Shown: positions 45,545 through 57,636, counted from the stretch's first letter. The stretch: 64,000 nucleotides of DNA from Neoceratodus forsteri (GCA_016271365.2 CM057458.1:201162501-201226500), one strand, 5' to 3'. Translations and numbers: made by a program. Notes: generated by a model from the sequence alone, not told the origin.

Positions 45545-46140
45545 CAATACCCTTGTCGTTTAACCCCCCCGCTTTCTTTGTGTGCTGATGGGGAGCCCAC
45601 TCCCCCATTGGCATAAAAAACACCTAAATTGTTGAATGCCGAGGGGGTGCCCAATCCCCCTCGGCTCGCGCCACACCCCTGCTTTCTTTGTGTGCTGATG
45701 GGGGTGCCCAATCCCAGGCGGTATTACTTTCTCCTCCCCCCATGTTGTGTGGCTACAAGGGTGACCAATCCCTCATTGGCTACAGACACCAACCCCCCAA
45801 AACAGTTAGGTGGCATGCTGGGAGCCTACCCCAGCGTGCCAACCCTCTGCAAAAAAAAAAAAAAGTCTTGCGATGTTTTTTCTTTTTTTCCCTATAAAAT
45901 GAAAATGGTCCCTCATAGTCTTGATGCCCCTCTCCCCCCACCCGCAGCCACCCACTGTGCACCCTGCCTCCCTCCCCACCCTATACTTACCTGCAGAGTC
46001 CAGTACAACAATCTTCTGTGGACTGGGAACATGTCTGCACTCTTCAAAGCCGACCGTGAACTGAAGAGATGCCAGTAAGCTGTATAATGGAATGAATAGG
46101 GGGTTTTCAACTTTAATGAATATCTCAGGCATTTTTGTGA
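45545..46140 (-). other. GC-rich module and exon-like leader, copy B
   Basis: In reverse orientation this repeats the 6236-6760 segment. Reading on the minus strand: 'ccattatacagcttactggc', 'gtcggctttgaagagtgcag', then the donor GCAG/GTAAGTAT at about 45985, then the GC-rich module with 'gattgggc' phrases at 45640-45780 and an A-run at 45850. It follows the array copy B just as in copy A. No protein recognised. Confidence 0.5.
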
Positions 46141-47658
46141 ATTTTGTCCCCAAATTTTCAGCATGGGTTTTTTGGAAACCCTTCTCGTGAATTCTTCCAC
46201 TGTCGTGGCATTATTTGGTCACGGAAGGTGATTTCGAAGTCACTGTGCAGAATCACCTTTCGGGACCAAGTAACAAAATGACAGTGCCACTGTTCATGAG
46301 AGGGGCTCTCAAAAAAGACTATGTTGCAAGTTTGGTGGAAACAATCCCAAAAATGACTGTTTCATGAGTGTGCGTAGCAACTGTGCAACACACATTCATA
46401 AATTAGTGCATTGGCACTATTTTCATACCAGATTCTCAACACTGGCATTTTTCCACACCTTCTTGTGAACTGTACAGATGTCATTTTTCATATCCTGCCC
46501 AAAATGTGTTTTTGCACTTTCCGGCACAGAATAGCGCGGTCGCTGTGCAAAATCAGTGTTCAGGGCACATTACAAAAATGACAGTGACACTGTTCATGAG
46601 CAGAGGTCCTAAAATGCCTGTGTTGGAAATTTGGTGACAATACTCCATAAAATAACTGTTTTACGAGCGTGCGTGGCAACTGCGCAATGCACACTCATAA
46701 GTTAGCGCATTTGTAACATTTTCACATCACATTCTCAACACTGACATTTTAGCACACCTTTTTCAGAACTGTACAGCTGTAATTTTTCACATACTGCCCG
46801 AAATGTGTTTTTTGCACTTCCGGCACAGAATAGCTCGGTTTCTGTGTGAAATCAGTGTTTGGAGCACATTATGAAAATGACAGTGACACTGTTCATGAGC
46901 AGAGGTCCTAAAATGCCTATGTTGAAAATTTGGTGACAATATTCCATAAAATAACTGTTCTACGACCATGCATAGCAACTGCACAACTTACACTCGTAAG
47001 TTAGCGCATTTGCAATATTTTCATGCCAGATTCTCAACATTGTCATTTTACCATACCTTCTTGTGAACCATACAGTACAGCTGTCATTTTTCACATCCTG
47101 CCCGAAATGTGTTTTCGCACTTCTGGCACAGAATAGCACAGTCGCTGTGCGAAATCAGTGTTCACAGCACATTACAAAAATGACAATGACACTGTTCATG
47201 AGCAGAGGTCCTAAAATGCCTGTGTTGAAAATTTGGTGACACTACTGCATAAAATGACTGTTTTATGAGCATGCGTAGCAACTGCGCAATGCACACTCAT
47301 AAGTTAGTGCATTTGCAATATTTTCACATCACATTCTCAATATTGGCATTTTAGCACACCTTCTTGTGAACCGTACAGGTGTCATTTTTCACATCCTTGC
47401 TGAAATGTGTTTCCGAACTTCAGGTGCAGAATAGCGCGGTCGCTGTGTGAAATCAGTGTTCAGAGCACATTATAAAAATGACAGTGACACTGTTCATGAA
47501 CAGAAGTCCTACAATGACTGTGTTGAAAATTTGGTGACAATACTCCATAAAATGACTGTTTTATGAGTATTCTTAGCAACTGTGCAATGCACACTCGTAA
47601 GTTAGCGCATTTGTAATATTTTCACGTCACATTCTCAACATTGGCATTTTAGCACACC
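46140..47658 (-). repeat. ~298-bp tandem array, copy B, first part
   Basis: 'acagtgacac' followed by 'tgttcatgagcagaggtcct' recurs at 46581, 46880, 47182 and 47481 (spacing 299, 302, 299). Each unit holds two related ~149-bp halves in opposite orientation: 'aaaatgacagtgacactg' versus the inverse of 'acagctgtcatttttcac', and 'cctaaaatgcc' versus the inverse of 'ggcattttag'. The array is interrupted after 'ttttagcacacc' by a CR1 insertion. Confidence 0.88.
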
Positions 47659-50600
47659 ACAGGGCTTTGGCTTCATTGGGGACTGGGGGTACACCTGGAG
47701 AGATGACGGTCTATGCTGGCACGATGGTCTATATCTGTCCACGAAGGGAACCAAGCTCCTAAGTGACAGGTTTAAATGCTTCCTTGGCAAGCTTTTAAAC
47801 TAGACAAGGGGGAGGTGCTGATAACAGGCAGGAAATTTCAAGCCTCCCCCCCACAAAACATGGCAGGTAGTAAGGTAAACACTGAGGTACAGAGCTCAAC
47901 AGAGGGCAGGATGATGTAAATGGAAAAATAGACAAGGGCAATAAGAGCAAGGATAGGGAAAAAGGATAAAGCCAACATTAAATGGAGGGCAATGAGTACC
48001 AATGCCTGTAGTCTGGGAAACAAGCTTCCTGAGCTGGTAGCCCTGATGGAAGATGAAAAATTGGATATTGTGGTAGTCACAGAAACATGGTACATGAAGA
48101 ATCATGACTGGGATATCAACATACCAGGGTACACAGTCTACAGAAGGGACAGGGAGGGTAAAAGAGGAGGTGGAGTAGCTCTATACATAAGGAAAGGGAT
48201 CAAAGCTACAGAACTAAAAAGTAAAGGGGGAGGACAAGAGGCACTCTGGGTCACCTTGGAGACAGGGAATGGCATCACAATCCGCACAGGGTTTGTATAC
48301 AGACCCCCATCTCAAGGGGAGGAAACAGACAAGAAAATGATAGAGGACATTTTCAAAATGGCTGAAAAAGGGGAGATACTGTTGATGGGGGACCTGAATA
48401 TGCCAGATGTTAACTGGATGACATGTACTGCAGCCACATCCAAGAGCAGGGTCATTCTCGATGCCCTACAGGGGGCCTGCCTTAGACAGCTAGTGGTGGA
48501 ACCCACTCGGGAGGGAGCAATATTAGACCTGGTACTCTCAAATGAAGAGAGGATCACAAATTTAGAAGTCAGTAGACATCTGGGAATAAGTGACCACTGC
48601 ACAGTGTGCTTCACAATAAGCACAACCATGGAGACAAGCCATCCAAAAACAAGGATACTGGACTTTAGAAGGGCCGACTTTGGCAAAATGGGTGAATACC
48701 TGAGGAATGCACTAGCAAATGGCCAAAAAGGAGGGGTGGAAGAACAATGGAGAAAAATCAAAACTGCTATCATAGAGGCAACAAGCCTTTGTGTGAAACA
48801 AATAAAGAAAACAAATCAGAGTAAAAAACCACCATGGTTCTCAAAAGAGATGGCAGGGAAGGTTAAGAAGAAAAAGGCTGCATTCAAAAAGTATAAGGAA
48901 TCACAGAAGGAGCACGACAAGGAACTGTATCAATTAAAGCAGAAAGAAGTGGGGAAGGCAGTCAGAATAGCAAAGGCCCAAACCGAGGAGGAAAAAATAG
49001 CCAACTCAGTTGAGAAGAGGGATAAAACCTTTTATAGGTACATTAGGGAGCATAGAAAGGTTAAGGGAGGAATAGTGAAGATTAATAAAGGAGAGGGGAG
49101 GTGGGCAGAGGGAGACAGTGAAAAGGCAGAGATACTGAATGAATACTTTTGCTCAGTATTCACAAAAGAAGATGTGGAGGAGTTACCTAAACCAGACAAT
49201 AGAAGCACTCTGGGTAGGGGGGTTGACACCAGTCCATTTACAGAAGAAAGAGTCCTGAAAGAACTCCTAAACCTCAAGGTAGACAAAGCAATGGGGCCTG
49301 ACGGGATTCACCCCAGAATCCTAAAAGAACTAAGGGAGGACCTAGTGACACCACTGACCACACTTTTTAACAAATCATGGGAGGATGGGGTGGTACATGA
49401 GGACTGGAGGAGGGCAGATGTGATTCCCTTTCACAAAAGTAGGAGCAAGGCAGAAGCAGAAAACTACAGACCTGTAAGTTTGACCTCAGTGGTAGAGAAA
49501 ACGATGGAATCACTGCTGAAAGAAAGAATTGTTGAGTACCTAGAGGCCAGGGGGGCACAGGACCCAAAGCAGCATGGATTTACAGCAGGAAGGTCATATC
49601 AGATGAATCTAATTGATTTCTTTGACTGGGTGACCAAAGTAATAGACCAGGGAGGGGCTGTGGATATGGCCTACCTAGACTTTAGCAAGGCATTTGACAC
49701 AGTCCCTCACAAAAGACTAATAATCAAGTTAGCCAGCCTGGGAGTGGGTTCCAGGGTGGTAGCCTGGGGAGCAAACTGGCTGCACAACAAGACACAGAAG
49801 GTAATAGTGACTGGAACACATTCTGAAGAAAGGGGGGTTACTAGTGGAGTACCTCAAGGCTCAGTACTGGGTCCAGTCCTCTTTAACTTCTTTATAGGTG
49901 ACATTGCAGAGGGTCTGGAGGGAAAGGTATGCCTCTTTGCAGATGACACAAAGATCTGTAACAGAGTTGATACATAAGGGGGGTAGAAAGGATGAAAAGG
50001 GACTTGGCAAGGTTGGAGGAATGGTCAGACATATGGCAACTTAGATTCAATGCAAAGAAGTGCAAAGTAATGCACCTGGGAAACAAAAACCCAGGAGAAG
50101 AGTACACAACAGCAGGGGAGGTACTAACAACAACAAAAATGGAAAGGGACTTGGGGGTAGTCAGATCAGATGACCTAAAGGTGGGTAAACAATGTGAGAA
50201 GGTGGTAAGGAGAGCCAGATGGATACTGGGCTCATAGGAAGGGGCATCACAAGTAGAAAAAGGGAAGTGGTTATCCCTCTGTACAGACAGTTTGTGAGAC
50301 CCCATCTGGAATACTGTGTACAGTTTTGGTGACCCCATCTATACAAGGACATAGACAGGATGGAAGCAGTCCAGAGAAGGGCAACTAAAATGGTGCAGGG
50401 TCTGCATCAGAAATCATATGAAGAGAGACTGAGAGAGCTTAATATGTATACCTTTGATGAAAGGAGGGATGGAGGGACATGATAGAAACTTTTAAGTACC
50501 TCAAGGGAATCAACAAAGTCCAGGAGGGTAGCATCTTTCAGAAAAAGAGATGTGTAAGAACAAGTGGGCACAATTTAAAGATAGAGGGGGGATGGCTCAG

Positions 50601-50862
50601 AGGTAATGTGAGGAAATTTTTTTTCACAGAGAGAGTGGTGGATGCATGGACCCACCTTCCTGGGGAGGTTGTTGGGTCTAAAACAGTGGGGGAATTCAAA
50701 CATGAATGGGACAGACATAAGGCAATTGTAGTGGGGGGTTGCAGGAAGTAGGCTGTTGGTTAACTAGAACCTGCAGCTTATCCAATAGGAAGGGAAATGG
50801 GCAGACTGGGTGGGCCAAGTGGTCCTTATCTGCCATCAAAGTCTATGTTTCTATGTTTCTTG
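47659..50862 (+). mobile_element. Nearly full-length CR1 LINE inserted in the array
   Basis: The insertion splits the 298-bp array between 'agcacacc' and 'ttcttgtgaa'. It starts within the end of ORF1: the frame from about 47664 reads WRDDGLCWHDGLYLSTKGTK and LLSDRFKCFL before a stop, the esterase-like C-terminus of CR1 ORF1. ORF2 follows, then a 3' end with two TTTCTATG-type repeats (ctatgtttctatgtttctt). No clear target duplication is visible at the junctions. Confidence 0.85.
47992..50751 (+). pseudogene. CR1 ORF2 (endonuclease and reverse transcriptase), three late frameshifts
   Basis: A 661-codon open frame (47992-49977) contains an APE-type endonuclease (VVVTETW about residues 27-33, YRPPS 103-107, GDLNMPD 133-139, SDH 200-202) and the reverse transcriptase (MGPDGIHPRIL from 434, NYRPVSLTS 491-499, YLDFSKAFD 561-569, GVPQGSVLGPVLF 619-631, catalytic FADD 649-652). 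A TAA at about 49975 ends it. The rest of the RT continues in shifted frames: 49992-50237 (NAKKCKVMHLG, DLGVV), about 50240-50480 ([11 protein letters not shown]) and 50479-50751 (IETFKYLKGINKVQEG, NVRKFFFTERVVDAW). The true start may lie a little upstream. Endonuclease and RT catalytic residues are intact, so this is a young but dead copy. Confidence 0.88.
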
Positions 50863-52090
50863 TGAAGTGTACAGCTGTCGTTTTTCACATCCTACCCAAA
50901 ATGTGTTTTCGCACTTCCGGCGCAGAATAGCACGGCTGCTGTGTGAAATCAGTGTTCGCAGCACATTACAAAAATGACAGTGACACTGTTCATGAGCAGA
51001 GGTTCTAAAATGCCTGTGTTTAAAATTTGGTGACACTACTCCGTAAAATGACTGTTTTACGAGCGTGTGTAGGAACTGCGCATTGCACACTCGTAAGTTA
51101 GTGCATTTGCTATATTTTCACATCACATTCTCAACATTGGCATTTTAGCACACCTTCTTGTGAACTGTACAGCTGTCATTTATCACATCCTTGCTGAAAT
51201 GTGTTTTCGCACTTCCGGCACAGAGTAGCATGGTCACTGTGTGAAATCAGTGTTCAGAGCACATTACAAAAATGACAGTGACACTGTTCATGAGCAGAGG
51301 TCCTAAAATGCCTGTGTTGAAAATTTGGTGACAATACTCCATAAAATGACTGTTTAACGAGCATGTGTAGCAACTGCGCATCGCACAGTTGTGAGTTAGC
51401 ACATTCACACTATTTTCATGCCAGATTCTCAGCATTGGCATTTTAGCACACCTTCTTGTGAACCGTATAGCTGTCACTTTTCACATCTTGCCTGAAATGT
51501 GTTTTCGCACTTCTGGAGTAGAATAGCACGGTCGCTGTACAAAATCAGTGTTCAGAGCACATTATGAAAATGACAGTGACTACAAGTGTGCTTAGCAACT
51601 GCGCAATACACACTCATAAGTCAGTGCATTTGCAATATTTTCACGTCACATTTTCAGCATTGGCATTTTAGCACACTTTCTTGTGAACCGTACAGGTGTC
51701 ATTTTTCACATCCTTGCTGAAATGTATTTTCAAACTTCTGGCACAGAATAGCGTGGTGGCTGTGCGAAATCACTTTTTGGGACACTTTCAGGAAATGACA
51801 GTGACACTATTTATCAGCATAGGCCCTAAAATGCCTAGGTTGAAAATTTGGTGGTGAAAGTCCAGACAATTACTGTGTTGCAAGCATGCATTGTGCAGTT
51901 TTCATGCACCCTTTGTAACATTGTCAGTCTGTAATATTTTCATGCCACATTTTCACCACTGGCATTTGTGCACACCTCATTATCAATAGTCCTGCTGCCA
52001 TTTTCCACAGCCTTCCCAAAATGCATTCCCACAACTCTGCCACACAATGGCGTACTCACTGTGCAAAATCACCTTTTGGGACACGTTAAG
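50862..52090 (-). repeat. ~298-bp tandem array, copy B, second part
   Basis: The array resumes with 'ttcttgtgaagtgtacagct'. 'acagtgacac' phrases occur at 50976 and 51274; the 51571 unit has lost about 75 bp, and the next phrase is at 51797. The last units are more diverged and resemble array copy A, fading out near 52090. Confidence 0.85.
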
Positions 52091-52394
52091 AAACTCACAG
52101 CACTATGCCTCTCCACCTCCATCATTGCCAATGCCAGCACAACAATGTTCGGCATTGATAAATACTTGTTTTTGGAAAAAATCATCAAATTATGTTGTAA
52201 ATTCAAAGTTTTGAAAAAACAGTGTCGTGTGCATGAAAGTGTTGCAAAAAAATAGTGTAGTGCGTTCAACAGTGTCGCAAAAAGTAGTGTCATGCATGTG
52301 AAAGTGTCGCAAATTTAAGCTTGGGAGTGGCAACTGTATTCATTATTGAATCATATCTGATTGCTATTTGACTGACAGCTAGTTCTGCCAATGT
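52091..52394. other. Gene-free boundary segment
   Basis: AT-rich sequence. A phrase 'agtgtcgcaaa' or similar occurs several times at 52215-52315, also seen in element F at 28220-28280 and 32270-32320. No gene. Confidence 0.4.
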
Positions 52395-52511
52395 TATGCT
52401 AGATTTATCAGGCCATGTGAGACAACCAATCAGAGACGGACAACACTGAAGAAGAAGTCAACAGCAGCCATCTTAGTTAACACTGAGAGACAGCAGATTT
52501 ATAACTGTAAG
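52395..52511 (+). promoter_or_regulatory. Promoter-like block with CCAAT and splice donor
   Basis: The segment has ACCAATCAGAGACGG at about 52425, a purine-rich stretch, and ends at 'tttataactGTAAGTACA', a good splice donor at 52509. It lies about 560 bp upstream of the SGNH ORF and on the same strand. It could be the first, non-coding exon of the SGNH or Myb/SANT transcript. This is inference from short motifs. Confidence 0.35.
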
Positions 52512-53073
52512 TACATTATATTTTATAAAGCATTTTTCTAGTATGATAAAAAGTGTTACTAACAGGTAAATAGTATTAATCAAAATGTTTTTTACTGCTC
52601 TATTTGACTATGTTGATAGGAATAACCTAGGAAGCTGCATTCTTTAGGTAAAACTGTTTAAAGTCAGATAGTAGTTTGGTACTTACTTGCACAGATACAG
52701 CTGCAAATGGAGGGAGATAGGAAGGTGCACGTGTACCCACAGCAGAAGAGGGAACCAATCAGACATGTTTCTGCAGTTGTAATTGTTTAAAACTGCCTAT
52801 CAAAAGGATGCATTTTTCCCACCTTTTAATTTTAGCACATTTTAGATGTAGCAGAAGTGCAGTGATAGTCAGTGCATAGACTACATTGGTTAATGAAGGC
52901 ACAGTAGTAGCCAATGGTTTGTTTTATTTGTGTGTTATGGATCAGCCCACTGAAGCTGGGTTGAAGTTAGGAGGGAAAATAGCAGTTTTACTTTCACTAC
53001 TGCTTAGGAACTGCAGGGTGAACACTGCCTTTTTTGGTAGCTCTCTGTCCACTTATAAGTTTAAAAGCTGATA

Positions 53074-53622
53074 ATGGCAGAAAACAGCAAAAGGACTTTG
53101 TGGATAGTTGGAAGCAGTATAGTGAGATGAGCATCTGAGTATGCTCAAAATAGTGATTTTGGGAGAAACCTGCAGCTCCCAAATTGCTGTGTGAAGTGGT
53201 TTGGTAGGGGTGGAATGAGGTGGGAGCACCTCATGCCAACCATGTACAGACTTTTGAGTACTCAGCTTCATCCAGACATATTGCTGATACATCTTGGAGG
53301 CAATGATTTGGGAACCAAACGCTGGGTAGATTTAGTAACAGAAGCAAAATTGGACCTTGCTTTTATTATGACTATGTTGCCTGCCTGTAAAATCATTTTT
53401 TCAGATATTACAGAGCGTAGGGTCTGGCAAGCAGAACACCATATGTACCTGATTGACAGAGCCCGAAGAAAAGTCAACATACAGATATCTGCATTTCTAT
53501 GCATGTCTGGAATGTACACCATATGTCACCCGGAAGTTAAGTATTGTTATGATTGGCTATACCTACCAGACAGTGTACACTTCTCGCATGCTGGCAATTG
53601 CCATTTCCTGGGAGACCTTTGA
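53074..53622 (+). pseudogene. SGNH/GDSL-type hydrolase ORF with one internal stop
   Basis: From the ATG at 53074 the frame reads RTLWIVGSSIVR, then a TGA at codon 19 (probably a former CGA), then continues open to codon 182. Block I is GSS (codons 13-15, nucleophile Ser), block III is HLGGND (about 73-78) and block V is DSVHFSHAG (about 166-174, catalytic Asp and His). GRGGMRW (about 44-50) is also typical. SGNH hydrolases are small esterases or lipases. Related domains occur in CR1 ORF1 and in vertebrate Ngaro-type retrotransposons, so a transposon origin is likely. Length is slightly short for the family. Downstream on the same strand lies the Myb/SANT gene. If TGA is read as a true stop the protein starts later and lacks the nucleophile. 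Confidence 0.75.
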
Positions 53623-54860
53623 GATGCAATCCTTAAAGTCCTCTAAGAATGTCAGACTGTTTGAACAAGTAGCAAAGTGCAAAAAAAGGTTCTTTTCAGA
53701 ACCAAAAAATGTTGGCCAAAAAATAGAACAGCTGCATACATCACTCACACAGATGTAACACATGGGTCGGGAATATTCAGACTGTGCCAGGCTGTGGAAC
53801 AAGCCTGGGCAAAGTGCAACTGCAATGCAGCAGGTTGTTGTCAAGGCAATATTTTACAGTGCTGTGACATGGTCAGCATTGTTAAATATTTCAGTCTGGC
53901 AACCTGCATTGTGCATGTTACTCTGGCACTACATGAGTATAAGTGGGCAGAGAGGAGTAGGGGGATACAATTCTGAAGTGCAGTGGTGGTAGGTTCAAGT
54001 ATGACAGTATTTAGTACTGTACATGCAAATGGAGCTATAATGCATGCAAGGTGTTAATACACCTATTTGCATATAATAATGGCGTCAGTATGCAGGTGTG
54101 CTGTTCATCAGTAACTTGTTGCTGGTATTGTGTGAGTCAGTACCTGTTGGCTAGTGATGCGCCCCCCCCAGTTGCTTTGTGATAATGTATTTCAAAACTA
54201 GATCTTGGTTTTTCAATAAAAAAAATACTGCTGGTAATACAGTGGACTGTACCCTTTCACCTTATAATGGGTTAACTGTATAAAATGTATCCCTTGTGGC
54301 CCTGTTCATTGTACTTCCTCATTAAATTGGGCTGGAGTAGTAGCTGCAGTACAGCACAATGGTTACTTTTAAACAGAAAGCCCATAATTGAGTGAGGGGG
54401 TGGAGTGCAGTGGACCACCATGGATATATTTTTCATAGCAAAATCACAGTTGGTGAGGGAGGGCTGATGCCAACACACGGTAGCCCCAGACCTTGGGTGG
54501 CCACCCACAGCTGTTGGCTGCATATTGTAATGTGCAATACTGCAGGTACACTGTGGTTGTCATTTTTTAAAACTTTTTTTGTTTGGGGGGCTTCAACAGT
54601 GTGCAGCAGAAGTACAGGCTGTGGTTGCAGATGCTCATGTTATTACAGGATCAATACCAGGATGTGTCAAGCGTGCATAGGAGTCTTACTGTACCACAAT
54701 ATAACCCATGTGAAAAATAATTTCTGTGTGAAGTGGTATGGCAGGGTTGTGAAATGCTGTTCTTGCCATGTTCTAATCAGAATACTTCATAGAATACATA
54801 GAAATATATAGACTCTGAGACATGACAGTAATGGAATGTTTGTGTATGTTTTTATTGCAG
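53623..54860. other. Spacer between SGNH ORF and Myb/SANT gene
   Basis: Frames after 53622 are short and unsupported. 54010-54140 ('atgcaaatggagctataatg', 'tatgcaggtgtgc') is related to 58735-58840, and 54440-54700 ('ggtggccacccacagctgtt', 'gtgtgcagcagaagtacagg') to 59875-60110, both in the same orientation. The spacer ends in a pyrimidine-rich acceptor at 54851-54860. Confidence 0.5.
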
Positions 54861-55197
54861 TATCGAAAATTTAACATGAGACAGTGGAGCTTGAGAGAGA
54901 TGTGCTTGCTGCTTGAGGCAGTCCAAGCGAGGGGGAGTGCTCGCATTTTAATGCGGTACACAAACCGGAAGTTGGACTCAATGAGGAGGCGCATTAACAG
55001 CTTCCTGCATATGGTACTAAAAGTCAAAAACAAAACCATAGTGCAGTTGAAGAGGAAGTGGAAGCTGTTGCACCAACGCTTCTACGTTTTGAAGCAGAGG
55101 GAGGAGATACCGGAGAATGATAAGTGCTGGTACTACCTCACGTATGAATTATGGGAAGCTGAAGGGAAGCTAGCTGCGGGGGAACGCCTCACTCACC
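54861..55197 (+). CDS. Myb/SANT-like DNA-binding gene, exon 1
   Basis: An acceptor (tttttattgcag) precedes the exon; the ATG at 54876 starts MRQWSLREMCLLLEAV. The domain (about residues 1-95) has the pattern of Myb/SANT or trihelix DNA-binding modules: W-S-x-x-E near the start, three helical segments, KRKWKLLHQRFYVLKQR, then a conserved-looking tail WYYLTYELWEAEGKL. The exon ends one base into a codon at 55197 (ACC/GTAAAT). Such domains accompany Harbinger-type transposases and many domesticated genes; they bind DNA. Three further exons in matching phase follow. Without splicing the frame would stop after LFN. A transposon accessory protein or a domesticated gene are both possible. Confidence 0.68.
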
Positions 55198-55882
55198 GTA
55201 AATTATTCAATTAAAATTCCTCAGATTCTATGATATTATAGTACAGGTACACAATTGGGTAAAACAAAGTCTTTTTCTGATTGAAGTCTTTGTTGTTGTA
55301 GCCATGTTAGTATCACAATAAGATGTTACAAGTCAAGTTGCTGTAGTGTAAAACGACTGAATATTTCGTACGTCACAAGAGACGTCATTTTTTTAGTCTT
55401 TTGTAGTTTTTTTTGTGTTAAGGGAAAAAGTGTTTATAACTGTTATTAAATGATGCATTTTTTTGTGTTACATATACATATGTATATCTATATTTATGTA
55501 TATATATATGTTCATACAATACATTTGTCTTGATATTGACTTGGATAAAAACATATATTTTATGATGCTTTTGAATGAATAACCCAATGATAGTGTTGGA
55601 GTTACTATCCAGTATTGATTTTATTTAAACAGAATTGTATTTCATGTGGCATGCTATATAAGTACTAAGTATTGTGTACTGAGTCAGCTTATGATCTTTT
55701 ATTTATAAATATTTGTTTGCAGTAATTGTGATTTTATATGTGTCTGCAATGGCTCTGCAATATCTGATTACAGGCAATGTTAGGTGCCTGAAACATGTTG
55801 AATGCTTAAAGAAAGTGTTGCTAAAATGTGATGACATTTACATGCAAAACTTAGTGTATCTACTTATTATCTTCTTTCACAG

Positions 55883-55990
55883 ACCAGCGCAAACACCCCC
55901 CAGTTGCAGCTGAGGTAGTACCAGCACAGTCCAAAGCTGTGGAGGCTGAGCACTCTGATGCCGACAGTGTCATTCTTGTCGAGTTAGATG
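55883..55990 (+). CDS. Myb/SANT-like gene, exon 2
   Basis: The acceptor 'atcttctttcacag' and donor GATG/GTAAGA flank 108 nt, starting and ending in phase 1. In the frame set by exon 1 it is fully open: QRKHPPVAAEVVPAQ, then KAVEAEHSDADSVILVELD. It is acidic and probably a flexible linker. The matching phase and absence of stops in only this frame support it as a real exon. Confidence 0.62.
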
Positions 55991-57570
55991 GTAAGATGCT
56001 GATAGAAATAATTGTATTACATAATTGGGGTGGTATGGAGCTATCATGTAAGGTGTGAGCTGGACTACTTAACTCACTTCTTTTTAGGAAATACTCTTCA
56101 GAAAGTTAATATGACTTCCAGCACCCATGTAATATTTGTAATAATACAAAGTACACTAAAAAATTGAATAGAATCCTGAATTTTGAATGTCTAGCTGGCA
56201 CCTTTTCAGCATTGTAAATACTCCGGTGTACCCACTGTAAAAGGTGCCAGCCACCACTCAGCCACATCAGGAACTCCCTGGCAAATCCGTATGTTCATTG
56301 CAAACACACCACTGCAAAGCTAATGGATGGATGGCAATCAAACGAGCAGCAAGTTTGAAATCAAATGGATGTTTTAAATATTTTTTTTTTGTAAAAAAAC
56401 AAACAAGCCCTTTGTATAATTGCAATATACCCCTCCAGGAGTGGGTATACTGGAGGATTTACCACTCTTGGCATGGTTAAGTCTCTCGGCTGCACGTTGT
56501 GACTGAACTACACCAGCCGTGGTACATCTTCCAGTAAACCAACACCTTGTTGGGGTATATTGCTTAAAAATTCTAAAGAACAAGGTGTAGTACTTCATTA
56601 CATAAATGGTGATACAAAAGGAACAGATTTTATAGCCAGATGTATGGTAGTTGTATACATCTCAGTTTGGTTTAACTGACTATGATCCACAATTGGTCAT
56701 GACATTTCTAGACAGCAATGGTATGTGAAGTATTGTTGTCCTATGAATTTCTTATCTATTATTTTATAAGTGAATGTTGTCTTCATTGCACTCTAAGAAG
56801 ATATTTGTGCAGATTTGAATTGCATTTTTGTGTCAGCTCATGTTCAAATTGAGTAATACAGGTATTCAGCCCAATATATGTTATCTAGATCTTAGCTGGT
56901 ATATTTAAAGTGTTTTTGCATATTGATATGCAACCCACTTAGGTGAGATGTAGTGATGTGACCAGACACAATATACACAAGAGAATTTTTTGTTGTTCTC
57001 ATAATGATGTGAGAAGGGAAGAATAGTAATATATGTTAATGAGGTTGGGGGGGCCGACTCATGCATATGTAACAGATTGTGATATTGAGCCTGTTATGTT
57101 CTGGTAATATATTGCCAGAATCTGTATATTTCTGAATGGACAGTATTGTATGTCTATGGTAACAGTGCAGTAGTAACTGAAAATGGGGTGAGTGTCACCT
57201 GAACAGCTGCATGGGCACGTGCAGTACTGCACAGACAGAGTTTCTGAATTACAGTGGGGTGTGCAGTGCTGATGTGGCTGGCAAAGTGTGGGAACTTCTC
57301 TGGAAGATCAGTTGTGGCACTGCTGGTACTGTTCATGTAAGTGAGTTTGTTGCTGTACCCACATGCAGGCCCAGTGCGTGGATGTCACTGCTGGTGAATG
57401 ATACAACATCCCTGGAATCACAGAAGGTGGTCATAGCAAAGAGGAATGTGATACATGGTTGAATTACACAATGAGACAGTATAAAAAAATGTATTTCACA
57501 ATAAAAGTTTAGTGGTAGATTAATATATTGTGGCATATGTTATAATATTTTTTACTTATATGTTTTATAG

Positions 57571-57636
57571 TGGCCAGGGAAGCTGTGACAGTAAGAACTG
57601 TGGAGGTGAAGGAGGAGCCAGGCACCAGCTCTAAGC
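57571..57636 (+). CDS. Myb/SANT-like gene, exon 3
   Basis: The acceptor 'tatatgttttatag' and donor AAGC/GTAAGT flank 66 nt, again phase 1 at both ends. The frame is open: VAREAVTVRTVEVKEEPGTS followed by SK. The VKEEPG stretch resembles SUMO-site motifs (hydrophobic-K-x-E), which is inference. It continues the linker of exon 2. Confidence 0.6.

Noticed and set aside
52915..53071. Short frame upstream of the SGNH ORF as a signal peptide or N-terminal exon
   Set aside because: Different frame, no acceptor or donor in the right phase, and the SGNH frame has its own ATG at 53074.
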